Positions 5,904 through 13,708 of a stretch of 27,967 nucleotides of DNA are shown here, one piece after another. The first letter of the stretch is position 1. Every line of letters starts with the position of its first letter. The DNA comes from an uncultured bacterium. Its GTDB lineage: Bacteria; Bacillota_I; Bacilli_A; RF39; UBA660. The DNA is taken from the NCBI GenBank assembly GCA_949288625.1, contig CASEKZ010000042.1:1-27967 (forward strand), read 5' to 3'. The position numbers were made by a program, and so were the translations under genes. Below the pieces are notes generated by a model. That model saw nothing but the letters and a program-made list of their open reading frames with translations. It ran no database searches and was not told where the DNA came from.

Positions 5904-7830
5904 AATTATTTTTTTTCATATATTCATTTACATCATCTCTTACCTTAACTAAAAGATCATAATCACGCCTTACATCTGATAGTTTAAATGATAAAGCCCC
6001 ACTTTGTCTTAAGCCAAATAAATCACCTTGACCTCTTAGTTTAAAGTCAGCCTCACTTATCTTAAAACCATCATTTTCTTCTTCCATAATCTTAAGTCTT
6101 TTTGTATCTTTGTCGCTTATTAAATAACAATATGATTGAACGTTATTTCTTCCTACTCTTCCCCTTAATTGATGAAGCTGAGAAAGACCAAATCGATCTG
6201 CATCAAATATAACAATTACGGTTGCGGAAGAAACGTCTACTCCTACTTCTATAACGGTTGTTGAAATAAGAATGTTTATTTTTCCTTCTTTAAACTCTTT
6301 CATAACCTTTTCTTTTTCTTCATCATCCATCTTACCATGAAGCATGCCAATACTATAATTTTTAAAGGCAAGTTCAAACTTATGCTTTAAATCATTTACG
6401 TTTGTGTAATCAGCACTTTCATTTTCTTCTATCATAGGAGATATTACGTATGCTTGATTATTATTTTTTAAAGCATCATAAACCCCTTGCAAAACATCTT
6501 TTAATTCGTTTGTTTTTTTAACACATGTAATAACTTTTTTTCTTCCTTTAGGCATGGATTTAATACTTGACACGTCGGTGTCTGCATAAATGGTTAGAGC
6601 ATATGTTCTTGGAATAGGAGTTGCACTCATCATTAAAACATCAGGACTTAACGCTTTATCTTTTAGTTTTAATCTTTGGTTAACCCCGAACCGGTGCTGC
6701 TCATCAGTTATTACAAGTCCTAAATTATTAAAATAAGTCCCCTCACTAATAAGTGCGTGCGTACCTATTAATAAATCTATTTCATTATTCTTTAACTTAT
6801 TATAAATTTCTTTTTTTTCTTTTTGTTTCATTTTACCCGTTAATAGTGAAACTTTTAAATCGGTATTTTTAAATAAATCCAAAGCGTTTTTATAGTGCTG
6901 TTTTGCAAGTACTTCCGTTGGTGCCATCATGGCAGACTGATAACCTGCTGTATAGCATGCATACGCTAAAATAAACGAAACAACCGTTTTACCTGATCCA
7001 ACATCTCCTTGAAGAAGCCTGTTCATCTTGGAATCATCTTTTAAATCATTAAGCATTTCTTCTGTTACCTTTAATTGATCTTTAGTTAGTTCAAAAGGTA
7101 GCTTTTTAATAAAATCATTTACTTTTTCTTCGTTTATTTTTTTGACAAAAGCTTTATTATGCTCCTCGTTTTTTTTCTTAAGCATTCTTACCTTTAACAT
7201 GTATGTAAATAACTCTTCATACTTAAGCGTTTTTAAAGCCTCTTTTAAAGTTTCTTCATCATCCGGATTATGAATGATTTTTAAAGCATCGCCTTCATTT
7301 ATAAAGCCATACTTTTTCATTAATTCACCTGGAACGTTGTTTTTAACATCATAATGTTTTAATCCTTCGTTTATAAAACCTCTTAGTTGTTTAGAAGTAA
7401 GCCCCTTACACAAATGATAAACAGGTATTATTTCTTTTTTGTTTAAAGGTTTTAAAATTATGTTAGTGCAAATTAAGGTTTCTGTTTTAGGATTATATTT
7501 TCCTATTATGGTAATTACTTTACCAGGCGTAATACTATTTTTTAAAAAAGCTCTGTTAAAAATCGTTACTTTAACTAATTTATTTTGAATGTTACACCTA
7601 AAAGTAAGTCGGTTCATTCTTCCTTTAAAAAAGCTTATTACAGGAACGGATAAAACAACACCATCACTTACAAAATTATCAAAATAGCGTTCATCGTTTA
7701 TGTCTCTTTTTTTTAGCACGTCAAAACGATATGGATAATCCCTTATTAAATCATCCATATTATATATGTTAATGCCATTTAATTTTTCAATCATTTTAGG
7801 CCCAATTCCAGAGATTTCATTAAGCTTCAT
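5902..7830 (-). CDS. recG: ATP-dependent DNA helicase RecG
   Basis: RecG is a superfamily 2 helicase that remodels stalled forks and Holliday junctions. The 642-residue protein opens with a helix-hairpin-helix-like LNEISGIGPKMIEKL, followed by the wedge/OB domain. Helicase motif I is GDVGSGKT (275-282), motif II DEQH with RFG (376-382), then MMSATPIPRT (motif III), and QLRGRVGR (motif VI) near 565. The C-terminal GQGDLFGLRQSG segment is typical of the family. It is slightly shorter than B. subtilis RecG (about 680). The ATG at 7830 has AGAAGG upstream. Its promoter contains the same palindrome as the rarA promoter. It is transcribed divergently from the ger operon and small RNA B. Confidence 0.97.
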   Translation of the reverse strand: MKLNEISGIGPKMIEKLNGINIYNMDDLIRDYPYRFDVLKKRDINDERYFDNFVSDGVVLSVPVISFFKGRMNRLTFRCNIQNKLVKVTIFNRAFLKNSITPGKVITIIGKYNPKTETLICTNIILKPLNKKEIIPVYHLCKGLTSKQLRGFINEGLKHYDVKNNVPGELMKKYGFINEGDALKIIHNPDDEETLKEALKTLKYEELFTYMLKVRMLKKKNEEHNKAFVKKINEEKVNDFIKKLPFELTKDQLKVTEEMLNDLKDDSKMNRLLQGDVGSGKTVVSFILAYACYTAGYQSAMMAPTEVLAKQHYKNALDLFKNTDLKVSLLTGKMKQKEKKEIYNKLKNNEIDLLIGTHALISEGTYFNNLGLVITDEQHRFGVNQRLKLKDKALSPDVLMMSATPIPRTYALTIYADTDVSSIKSMPKGRKKVITCVKKTNELKDVLQGVYDALKNNNQAYVISPMIEENESADYTNVNDLKHKFELAFKNYSIGMLHGKMDDEEKEKVMKEFKEGKINILISTTVIEVGVDVSSATVIVIFDADRFGLSQLHQLRGRVGRNNVQSYCYLISDKDTKRLKIMEEENDGFKISEADFKLRGQGDLFGLRQSGALSFKLSDVRRDYDLLVKVRDDVNEYMKKNN

Positions 7831-7857
7831 TTTATACCTTCTTTACTTATTAACTAA

Positions 7858-7886
7858 ATTATAACAAACGATTGTTTGCAAATCAA
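7858..7886 (-). promoter_or_regulatory. recG promoter with 14-bp operator-like palindrome in the spacer
   Basis: Minus strand: -35 TTGATT (7886-7881), 17-bp spacer, extended -10 TG-T-TATAAT (7863-7858). The spacer holds CAAACAATCGTTTG (7878-7865), which matches the rarA promoter element at 12 of 14 positions and sits at the same offset (2 bp after -35, 1 bp before -10). Confidence 0.65.
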
Positions 7887-7919
7887 TTAAGGTATAACAA
7901 ATTATTAAAACTTTTTTTA

Positions 7920-7966
7920 AAAATTACGTAAAAAAGGTTGACATTTACCCCGTTTTTGATTAGTAT
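7920..7966 (+). promoter_or_regulatory. Promoter of candidate small RNA B / ger leader
   Basis: Upstream box AAAATTACGTAAAAAA (7920-7935), consensus -35 TTGACA (7938-7943), exactly 17-bp spacer, -10 TAGTAT (7961-7966, 4 of 6). The predicted start is 7971-7972. The box is identical over 16 nt to that of small RNA A. Confidence 0.55.
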
Positions 7967-7970
7967 AAAT

Positions 7971-8076
7971 GACACCAGCTGGAGGAAACGAAAGCTGGAC
8001 GCTAGTGTCACAACTAGCCAACCCCTTTTTATTCTTTTTGAGATTGCATGGGAAACTATGTAATCTCCTTTTTTTT
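7971..8076 (+). ncRNA. Candidate small RNA B, or transcription attenuator of the ger operon
   Basis: A non-coding transcript of about 106 nt is predicted between a good promoter and a strong terminator. It can fold as an outer stem GACAC/GTGTC around an inner hairpin CCAGCT/AGCTGG with a 12-nt purine-rich loop. An alternative stem GCTAG...CTAGC overlaps the outer stem, so the two folds exclude each other. An unpaired CCAACCCC and a U-rich stretch follow, then the terminator. No ORF with a ribosome binding site is seen. I checked the core against riboswitch consensus sequences I know (c-di-GMP, preQ1, guanidine, ZTP, fluoride, SAM) and found no convincing match. Because gerAA starts 51 bp after the T-run, it may be an independent small RNA or a leader that controls read-through. 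Confidence 0.5.
8040..8076 (+). terminator. Strong intrinsic terminator upstream of the ger operon
   Basis: GAGATTGCAT (8040-8049) pairs with ATGTAATCTC (8058-8067) with one G-U pair, followed by C and a run of eight T. It ends small RNA B; gerAA transcription must start after it or read through it. Confidence 0.85.
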
Positions 8077-8126
8077 GGAATTTTTTAACAATTGATGGTT
8101 AATACTATTTAAAAAAGAGGGATAAT

Positions 8127-9545
8127 ATGACTATTAAAAAAATAGTAGATGGGCTAAAGAAAAAAACTAATAACGCACCTGATATTAAATATAAAGAATT
8201 TACCATAAACGAACAAAAAGTTACGTTTGTATACTCAATGAGCGTTGCATCATCAACTTCAATAAATGATTTTATCTTAAGAAGATTAGATGAAGAAAAA
8301 GATAAAATAAAAGATAAAAATATTTATGAATACATCAAAAACTTTATTCCAAATAATAACATTATTCCCTTTGATAAAAAAGAAGATATTTTATACTACG
8401 TAAATAGTGGTTTTACCGTTGCAATATTCGAAAGTGAAAAATACCTAGCATTTGAAAACCGAGCTAATATTTTTAGCCCAATAAATAAAAGTGAAAACGA
8501 GCGAAGTCTTAAAGGACCAAGTGATGCTTTTTCAGAAAACTATCAGTTTAACATGGGAATGATAAGAAGAAGAGTAAAAACAGAAGATTTATGGATTGAT
8601 GAAAAAACGATTGGAAAAAAAAGTAAAACAAAGGTTGCCATGTTTTATATAAAAGGACTTGCTAGTGAAAAAGTAATTAAAAACATTGATGAAAAACTTA
8701 ACAAAATAAACATTGATTACGTTGGAAACACCAATTACATATTAGAAGCCATAAGTAATCCTAACCGTTTTATCTTGCCCGTTAACTTAGTTACCGAAAG
8801 ACCTGATTTTGCCGCTCAAATGCTTACCGAAGGAAGAGTTATTTTAATGGTAGAAAACTCAAACGAAGCGATTATCTTGCCTTGTCTTTTTGCGGATTTT
8901 TTTAAAAACCCGGAGGACTACTACGAAAAAAGTTTAAACATAATAATTAGTAGAATCGTAAGATTTATCGCTTTTTTCCTAACCGTTTTTACACCCGCCA
9001 TATACGTATCATTAATGGCCTTTAACTGGGAGTCTTTACCAAGTGGTTTGTTAATTAGTTTTTCTGTTCAAAGAGAAGGAGTTCCTTTTTCTTCTATCTT
9101 TGAAATACTAGTTATGAGTCTTATGTTTCAAATACTAAGGGAAAGTGATTTAAGGTTTCCGGGTAAAGGAGGAAGTTCTATTTCAATCGTTGGGGCTTTA
9201 GTCCTTGGTCAAGCTGCCGTTGAAGCAGGAGTTGTTTCTCCTATTACCATAATAATAGTCGGTATAGCATCAATCTCTTCCCTTGCCTTTTCATCAATTG
9301 ATCTTATAAACTCTATTCGCTGGTGGCAATTATTTTTAATAATAATGGCATGGATGTTTGGTTTTGTTGGCGTTATTTTTGGAAGCTTAATAATCTTAGC
9401 AACACTTGTTTCACAAAATTCCTGCGAAGTCGCTTACTTCTCTCCTTTTGAACCGTTTAACTTAAAAGAACAAAAAAACGTTTACATACCAAGTAAAAAA
9501 GAAAAGTTTCATCCAAAAAACATCTTTAGAAAGAAGGATAAATAA
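8127..9545 (+). CDS. gerAA: Spore germination receptor A subunit (GerA/GerKA family)
   Basis: The A subunit of a germinant receptor sits in the inner membrane of the spore and, with the B and C subunits, starts germination in response to nutrients. The 472-residue protein has a soluble N-terminal half and a membrane C-terminal half. Family signs are FILRRLDEEK, the TEGRVILMVENSNEAIILP segment (compare the usual dGrv-iLvdgtp pattern), the FPGKGGSSISIVGALVLGQ AAVEAG loop and four or so hydrophobic segments after residue 280. The ATG at 8127 has AGAGGG upstream. The stop codon overlaps the next gene by 1 nt (TAATG). The order A-C-B is the arrangement seen in clostridial gerK loci rather than the Bacillus A-B-C order. 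Spore-phase (SigG-type) promoter elements could not be assigned with confidence in 8077-8126. Confidence 0.93.
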   Translation: MTIKKIVDGLKKKTNNAPDIKYKEFTINEQKVTFVYSMSVASSTSINDFILRRLDEEKDKIKDKNIYEYIKNFIPNNNIIPFDKKEDILYYVNSGFTVAIFESEKYLAFENRANIFSPINKSENERSLKGPSDAFSENYQFNMGMIRRRVKTEDLWIDEKTIGKKSKTKVAMFYIKGLASEKVIKNIDEKLNKINIDYVGNTNYILEAISNPNRFILPVNLVTERPDFAAQMLTEGRVILMVENSNEAIILPCLFADFFKNPEDYYEKSLNIIISRIVRFIAFFLTVFTPAIYVSLMAFNWESLPSGLLISFSVQREGVPFSSIFEILVMSLMFQILRESDLRFPGKGGSSISIVGALVLGQAAVEAGVVSPITIIIVGIASISSLAFSSIDLINSIRWWQLFLIIMAWMFGFVGVIFGSLIILATLVSQNSCEVAYFSPFEPFNLKEQKNVYIPSKKEKFHPKNIFRKKDK

Positions 9546-10744
9546 TGCAAAAAAAAATTAAATACATTATTTTAATTTTAATCATGTTAACGTTAAGTGG
9601 ATGCTATAACTATAAAGAATTAAATGACTCTGCGATTGTGTCTGCAATATCAATTGACATAAACGATAACAAAACGGATAAATACACCGTTGGGGTGCAA
9701 ATAATGAACGCTAAGAAAAAAGAAAATACCAACGTAAGTGAAATAGCTTTTTACGAAGCAAACGGTGCAAGCATATACGATGCCTTAGGTGAAATCGTCT
9801 TATCATCCCCAAAGGAGCTATACCTAGGTCATATGGAAGTTGTGGTGCTAGGAGAAGAACTTTTAAAGCAAAAAGATCCTTTAGAATACCTAGACTTTTT
9901 CATGAGGGATTCTTCCGCTGAAAAAGATGCCGTTGTAATCGTTGCCAAAGAAAATAAAGCAAAAAACATCCTTAAGGTAATAACACCACTTGAGACAATT
10001 CCATCACAGAACTTAAAAGCAAGCTTATTTAATTCGGCGAATTTAAGTGGAACAACTAACATAATAACCCTTGATGAGTTAGTATCTAACTTAATGGACG
10101 AAGGAAAAGAATCAGTTTTACCCGCTGTTATTTTAACTGGTTCCGTTAAAAAAGGAGAAAGTCAAGACAACATAAAAGACAGTGATCCAGACGTTAGAAT
10201 AAAATTTGATAACTTAGCCGTCTTAAAAAATAGTAAGTTAATTGGTTATTTAAACGAAAACGAAAGCTTTGGATATAACATAGTTAGTGCTGATGCTAAA
10301 AACACCTACGTAAAAATAAAATGTGATGATGAGAATTTTGCCACTTTAGAAATAACTTCTTTAAAAACTAATGAAGAAATATCTTTTAAAAATAAAAAGC
10401 CAAACGTAACGATAAACACAAGTGCAAAAACAAACATAACCGAGTACAACTGTAAAATGAATTTCATAAATGATGATGAACTAATTAATGACATACAAAA
10501 AAAAGCTGAAAAAAGAATTAAACACTTAATTAATTTGTTCTTAGAAAAATCATACGGAAAATATAAATCAGATACCATGCATTATGGATCGATGTTTTAT
10601 AAGGAAAAAGAAAAGCAAATGAAACGCTATGGGTACACAAATAAAACGATTAAAAATGACATTACTTTTAATGTTAACGTAAACGTTAAAACAGATAGTT
10701 CAGGTTTAACGTTAAAATCAGTAAAACAGGAGGATAAGCGATGA
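9545..10744 (+). CDS. gerAC: Spore germination lipoprotein (Ger(x)C family)
   Basis: A 399-residue lipoprotein. The N-terminal signal peptide runs to a lipobox LSGC with the lipidated Cys at residue 20, followed by YNYKELNDSAIVSAISID, the usual start of Ger(x)C proteins (GC-x3-ELND). The rest shows the family's N-terminal domain with LGHMEVVVLGEELL and the C-terminal domain starting near residue 225. It is predicted to be anchored in the spore inner membrane on the outer face and to be needed for receptor assembly. Start and stop overlap the neighbouring genes (TAATG and ATGA), so translational coupling is likely. An AGGAGG inside its last codons is the ribosome binding site of the next gene. 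Confidence 0.93.
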   Translation: MQKKIKYIILILIMLTLSGCYNYKELNDSAIVSAISIDINDNKTDKYTVGVQIMNAKKKENTNVSEIAFYEANGASIYDALGEIVLSSPKELYLGHMEVVVLGEELLKQKDPLEYLDFFMRDSSAEKDAVVIVAKENKAKNILKVITPLETIPSQNLKASLFNSANLSGTTNIITLDELVSNLMDEGKESVLPAVILTGSVKKGESQDNIKDSDPDVRIKFDNLAVLKNSKLIGYLNENESFGYNIVSADAKNTYVKIKCDDENFATLEITSLKTNEEISFKNKKPNVTINTSAKTNITEYNCKMNFINDDELINDIQKKAEKRIKHLINLFLEKSYGKYKSDTMHYGSMFYKEKEKQMKRYGYTNKTIKNDITFNVNVNVKTDSSGLTLKSVKQEDKR

Positions 10745-11832
10745 AAAACAAAGTATCAAGTGTTCAAATAAGTATGCTTTTTGCTCTTGTCTTATCAAGT
10801 ATGTACCTAGGCCTTGGTGATATTATTCTTCTTGACATTTCTAAAAACGACGCAATAATATCAATGATAATTGGACTTATACTAGGCTTTATTCCACTTT
10901 TTATGTACGTTAAAATAAATAACTGCTACCCAAACCTTAACATATTTAATAAAAATAAAAAACTATTTGGAAAAAAAATAGGACAGGTTTTAAACCTTTT
11001 ATTTGTAACATTATGCTTTTTTATGATAATTATATCTTATAGATCATTAATTACCTTCATAAACAGCAAATACTTAACCGAAACCCCATATTACGTAATT
11101 GGTATTTTAATATTAATAACCTCAATTATATTATCAGCAAACAAAACCCAAACCCTTTTAAGAGTAAGTCAAATCATGTTTGTTATCGTATCTGTTTTAA
11201 TAATATTTATTGAGATATTCTTATTTAAATACATCGAAATAGATAACATACTTCCACTTTTTAAAACAAGTATAAATGACATTTTATATGGTGCGGTATA
11301 CTTTGCATCACTTACTTCCATTACCTCTTTTTTCTTTCTTTCAATATATAAAAACAAAGCATCAGATAATAACTTTAATAAAAACATGATTATATTTTAC
11401 GTACTAGCAACCATATCACTTACCATCGTAATGTTTTATATAATAAGCTGTTTTGGTTATAAGCTAGCATCAATCTTTGAGTATCCAGAATACGTTATCT
11501 TAAAGAAAATAATCGTTTCAAACTCAGAGTTTCACATCGAAAACATTCTTTCGTTTAGATGGATATTTTACATCATTTCACTTGCTAACATAAGCATTTA
11601 TGGAATTAAAAAGTATTTAGAAGAAACAAGTCTTTCAAATAAAAAACAAATAGTAGTAGTTGCTTTGATATGTATGCTTGCACTATTTTTATCAAAAAAC
11701 ATCTTTTTAAATGACCCAAACTCAATTATTATATTTAAAGAATATTATTTATTCATTGTTGCTTTACCAATATTTATTATTTTAACAGTTACCTTTATAA
11801 AAACTTTATTTGTAAAAAAGAATCAAAATTGA
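10741..11832 (+). CDS. gerAB: Spore germination permease (GerAB/GRKP family, B subunit)
   Basis: A 363-residue integral membrane protein with about ten hydrophobic segments and the short N-terminus VSSVQISMLFALVLSSMYLG typical of the endospore germination permease family (APC superfamily fold). In studied receptors the B subunit binds the germinant. It is the last gene of the operon and overlaps the C-subunit gene by 4 nt (ATGA), with AGGAGG 6 nt upstream. A bidirectional terminator overlaps its stop codon. The germinant cannot be predicted from the sequence. Confidence 0.92.
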   Translation: MKNKVSSVQISMLFALVLSSMYLGLGDIILLDISKNDAIISMIIGLILGFIPLFMYVKINNCYPNLNIFNKNKKLFGKKIGQVLNLLFVTLCFFMIIISYRSLITFINSKYLTETPYYVIGILILITSIILSANKTQTLLRVSQIMFVIVSVLIIFIEIFLFKYIEIDNILPLFKTSINDILYGAVYFASLTSITSFFFLSIYKNKASDNNFNKNMIIFYVLATISLTIVMFYIISCFGYKLASIFEYPEYVILKKIIVSNSEFHIENILSFRWIFYIISLANISIYGIKKYLEETSLSNKKQIVVVALICMLALFLSKNIFLNDPNSIIIFKEYYLFIVALPIFIILTVTFIKTLFVKKNQN

Positions 11833-11841
11833 TTCTTTTTT
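11814..11841. terminator. Bidirectional terminator between the ger operon and sodC
   Basis: A-run, AATCA-AAAT-TGATT core extended by A/T pairs, and a T-run. It works on both strands and overlaps the stop codons of both convergent genes. Confidence 0.8.
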
Positions 11842-12286
11842 ATATTTTGTATTTTTTAATAACACCGCAGCCTATTTTTCTTCCAAACGTTTTTTCATTT
11901 TCATCATTTATCGCTTCATGAATAATAACTAGTTTATTTTCCACTTCGTAAGCTTTAAACCTGGTTGTATAAAACTTCATGTAGGCATACCCATTATTAG
12001 AAAATAAAACCGGCATGTCTCCCGCGTGATAAGGATGCTGTTCATCAGTTGGGTTATAATGACCAAGAACGTTATTAAAAGTGCCATCTTTTGATATGTC
12101 ACAGTCTTTACCATCATGAACGTGAATTGGAAAAAGCGCGTAGTTTTTATAACCAGGAAGTCCTGATACCTCAACTTCTACCATCGTTCCATCTTTAAAT
12201 GGCTTAAAATATGCTATTCCTTTTAAATTAGGAGATGATATATCTCCTGTTATGTTTGCAATAGAAAAAACACTATCTTCTACCAA
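11840..12286 (-). CDS. sodC: Copper/zinc superoxide dismutase family protein without a signal peptide
   Basis: A 148-residue protein with the Cu/Zn SOD pattern. Copper ligand candidates are His55 and His57 (PIHVH), His76 (GHYNP) and His123 (VIIHEAIND). Zinc ligand candidates are His76, His84, His87 and Asp90 (HPYHAGD). Cys62 and Cys140 match the disulfide pair, and Arg136 in GRKIGCGVI matches the active-site Arg. All key residues are present, so superoxide dismutation is plausible. The zinc loop looks several residues shorter than in human SOD1. Bacterial SodC is normally exported, but no signal peptide or lipobox is seen. The start is a TTG at 12286, 7 nt after AGGTG. It follows the nucleoside hydrolase gene after a terminator hairpin. 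Confidence 0.85.
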   Translation of the reverse strand: MVEDSVFSIANITGDISSPNLKGIAYFKPFKDGTMVEVEVSGLPGYKNYALFPIHVHDGKDCDISKDGTFNNVLGHYNPTDEQHPYHAGDMPVLFSNNGYAYMKFYTTRFKAYEVENKLVIIHEAINDENEKTFGRKIGCGVIKKYKI

Positions 12287-12310
12287 TATTAATCACCTAT
12301 TTTATTATAT

Positions 12311-12350
12311 GAAAAAAGATATTTAAATAACTTTATTTAAAAGTATCTTT
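12311..12350 (-). terminator. Terminator of the nucleoside hydrolase gene
   Basis: Minus strand: AAAGATA...TATCTTT (12350-12344 with 12321-12315) plus inner TTTAAATAA/TTATTTAAA pairs, followed by a T-run. The stop codon at 12333 lies inside the hairpin. An AT-rich -10 (TATAAT) for sodC lies just downstream. Confidence 0.75.
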
Positions 12351-13232
12351 AAATACCTTTCTAAACCTTTCTAAATCAAAATCGGTTGATACCATAACGT
12401 TACTTTTATCCGCTAAAGTAATATGGCATTCTCCTTTATCTTCTCCTCTTGATACAATATCCACGTTACAATAAGAAAACTTAATCATCAAAGGATCAAT
12501 TATTGATGCTATTGTGGTTGGATCAGGCGTTCCAAGGCCAATCGTACCATAATGGTCATAGCTAAACTCCATGTATTTTTCAGCTATTAAACCAACAAAC
12601 CTTGATACTAAATCATCGGATTCTCTTAAATTTAAAACATAATCTTTTTCAACGAATGATTTAACCCCTATTTCATGAGTAACCACTTTTATGTCTTCAA
12701 AAGGAGTTTTAAAAACCAATCTTGCAGACCCTGGATCTACGTTTACGTTAAACTCTAAATAAGGTTCTTTTTCGTCTGGATTATAAGTTGTTCCCATAAC
12801 AAGTACGTGCTTCAATCTTTTAACTAAGTTTTTATCTTTTTTAATAGCACGAGCAAGATTGGTTAATGGCCCAAAACAAATCATTGTTAAATCATCTTTA
12901 TATTTTTTAGATGCTTTAATTATGAAGTCTTCAGCCTTCATCTTTTGAAACTTTTTCTTGCTAAAATCCGGAAACACGGCGTAACCTAACCCATCTTTTC
13001 CATGAGCATACTCAGCCGTTTCATGATTGCATTTATTTTCTTTAGATCCTTTGTACATTTTTATGTTACTACCTAAAAACTCCTGAATTATTTTTAAGTT
13101 TTTCTCTGATTTTTCAACCGGAATATTTCCGCTAGCTAAAGTAAAACCTATTATGTCTAAATTATTTTTAACCCCCATCATAATTGCGATTGCATCATCT
13201 ATTCCAGGATCAGTATCTATTATGTATTTCAT
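12333..13232 (-). CDS. Inosine-uridine preferring nucleoside hydrolase family protein
   Basis: This family cleaves the N-glycosidic bond of ribonucleosides to give base plus ribose, mostly for salvage. The 299-residue protein starts MKYIIDTDPGIDDAIA, with the calcium-binding Asp cluster at residues 6-13. It also has HGKDGLG (77-83), CFGPLTNLA (119-127) and EFNVNVDP (160-167). The late motif that usually reads HDP reads PDP here (236-238): the Asp that binds calcium is kept but the His that commonly protonates purine leaving groups is replaced by Pro. Substrate preference may therefore differ. The ATG at 13232 has AGGGTG upstream. A promoter is at 13252-13279. Cytoplasmic, no signal peptide. 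Confidence 0.9.
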   Translation of the reverse strand: MKYIIDTDPGIDDAIAIMMGVKNNLDIIGFTLASGNIPVEKSEKNLKIIQEFLGSNIKMYKGSKENKCNHETAEYAHGKDGLGYAVFPDFSKKKFQKMKAEDFIIKASKKYKDDLTMICFGPLTNLARAIKKDKNLVKRLKHVLVMGTTYNPDEKEPYLEFNVNVDPGSARLVFKTPFEDIKVVTHEIGVKSFVEKDYVLNLRESDDLVSRFVGLIAEKYMEFSYDHYGTIGLGTPDPTTIASIIDPLMIKFSYCNVDIVSRGEDKGECHITLADKSNVMVSTDFDLERFRKVFKDTFK

Positions 13233-13251
13233 TTTATCACCCTATAATAAT

Positions 13252-13279
13252 ATTATAATAGTTATTTACTCATTTTCAA
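13252..13279 (-). promoter_or_regulatory. Promoter of the nucleoside hydrolase gene
   Basis: Minus strand: TTGAAA (13279-13274), 16-bp spacer, TATAAT (13257-13252), 20 bp before the start codon. Confidence 0.5.
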
Positions 13280-13351
13280 ATGAATTTTAAAAAATATTCC
13301 ACTTTATTAAGTAAAATATTAATTAAAACACATAAAATATAACTATAACAC

Positions 13352-13381
13352 TTGATATTTATTTATTAAATATGATATAAT
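13352..13381 (+). promoter_or_regulatory. tRNA promoter
   Basis: TTGATA (13352-13357), 18-bp spacer, extended -10 TG-A-TATAAT (13376-13381), 21 bp before tRNA-Cys. Confidence 0.65.
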
Positions 13382-13402
13382 CTTTTTGCGTAAAGGGAAT
13401 AT

Positions 13403-13477
13403 GGGGCTATAGCCAAGCTGGTAAGGCATGGGACTGCAACTCCCCGATCGCCGGTTCAAATCCGGCTGGCCCCTCCA
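13403..13477 (+). tRNA. tRNA-Cys (GCA), CCA encoded
   Basis: Acceptor arms GGGGCTA and TGGCCCC, D-arm with GCC/GGC, anticodon loop CTGCAAC with anticodon GCA, T-arm GCCGG-TTCAAAT-CCGGC, then T and an encoded CCA. The first pair of the anticodon stem (T27 and C43) appears mismatched. It is followed after 12 bp by tRNA-Gly on the same strand. Confidence 0.95.
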
Positions 13478-13489
13478 AAATATATTTTT

Positions 13490-13564
13490 GCAGGTGTAGT
13501 ACAACGGTTAGTACGCGGCCTTGCCAAGGCTGAGACGGGAGTTCGATTCTCCTCACTTGCTCCA
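13490..13564 (+). tRNA. tRNA-Gly (GCC), CCA encoded
   Basis: Acceptor arms GCAGGTG and CACTTGC, anticodon stem CGGCC/GGCTG with loop TTGCCAA and anticodon GCC, T-arm GGGAG-TTCGATT-CTCCT, then T and an encoded CCA. It shares a transcript with tRNA-Cys. Confidence 0.95.
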
Positions 13565-13572
13565 GTGACGAA

Positions 13573-13646
13573 TCTGTTCGAACTTTTATGTTTGAACTAA
13601 ATATATAAAAAGTATCAATTTTAAAAGAAAATTTGATACTTTTTTA
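13573..13646. terminator. tRNA operon terminator, usable from both strands
   Basis: A first hairpin GTTCGAAC-TTTTAT-GTTTGAAC (13576-13597 region) is followed by the terminator AAGTATCA...TTGATACTT (about 13610-13642), flanked by an A-run on the left and a T-run on the right. It can also end minus-strand transcription from the gene at 13709-14143. Confidence 0.7.
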
Positions 13647-13708
13647 TTGTAATAATACTATTTTAATTATACCAGTGCAAATCTATATTTATTCAATGTG
13701 TCTTCTGA

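Noticed and set aside
7971..8076. Known riboswitch class (c-di-GMP, preQ1, guanidine, ZTP, SAM) or hammerhead ribozyme
   Set aside because: Short matches such as GGACGC and CGAAA occur, but the conserved cores and their order are missing.
8077..8126. Spore-phase sigma factor promoter (SigG/SigF type) for gerAA, around GGAATT and AATACTA
   Set aside because: Spacing and sequence match the consensus too loosely to call without transcript data.
13573..13600. LexA-like GAAC...GTTT spacing after tRNA-Gly
   Set aside because: The arms are separated by 6 bp, not 4, and the sequence is better explained as an RNA hairpin before the tRNA terminator.
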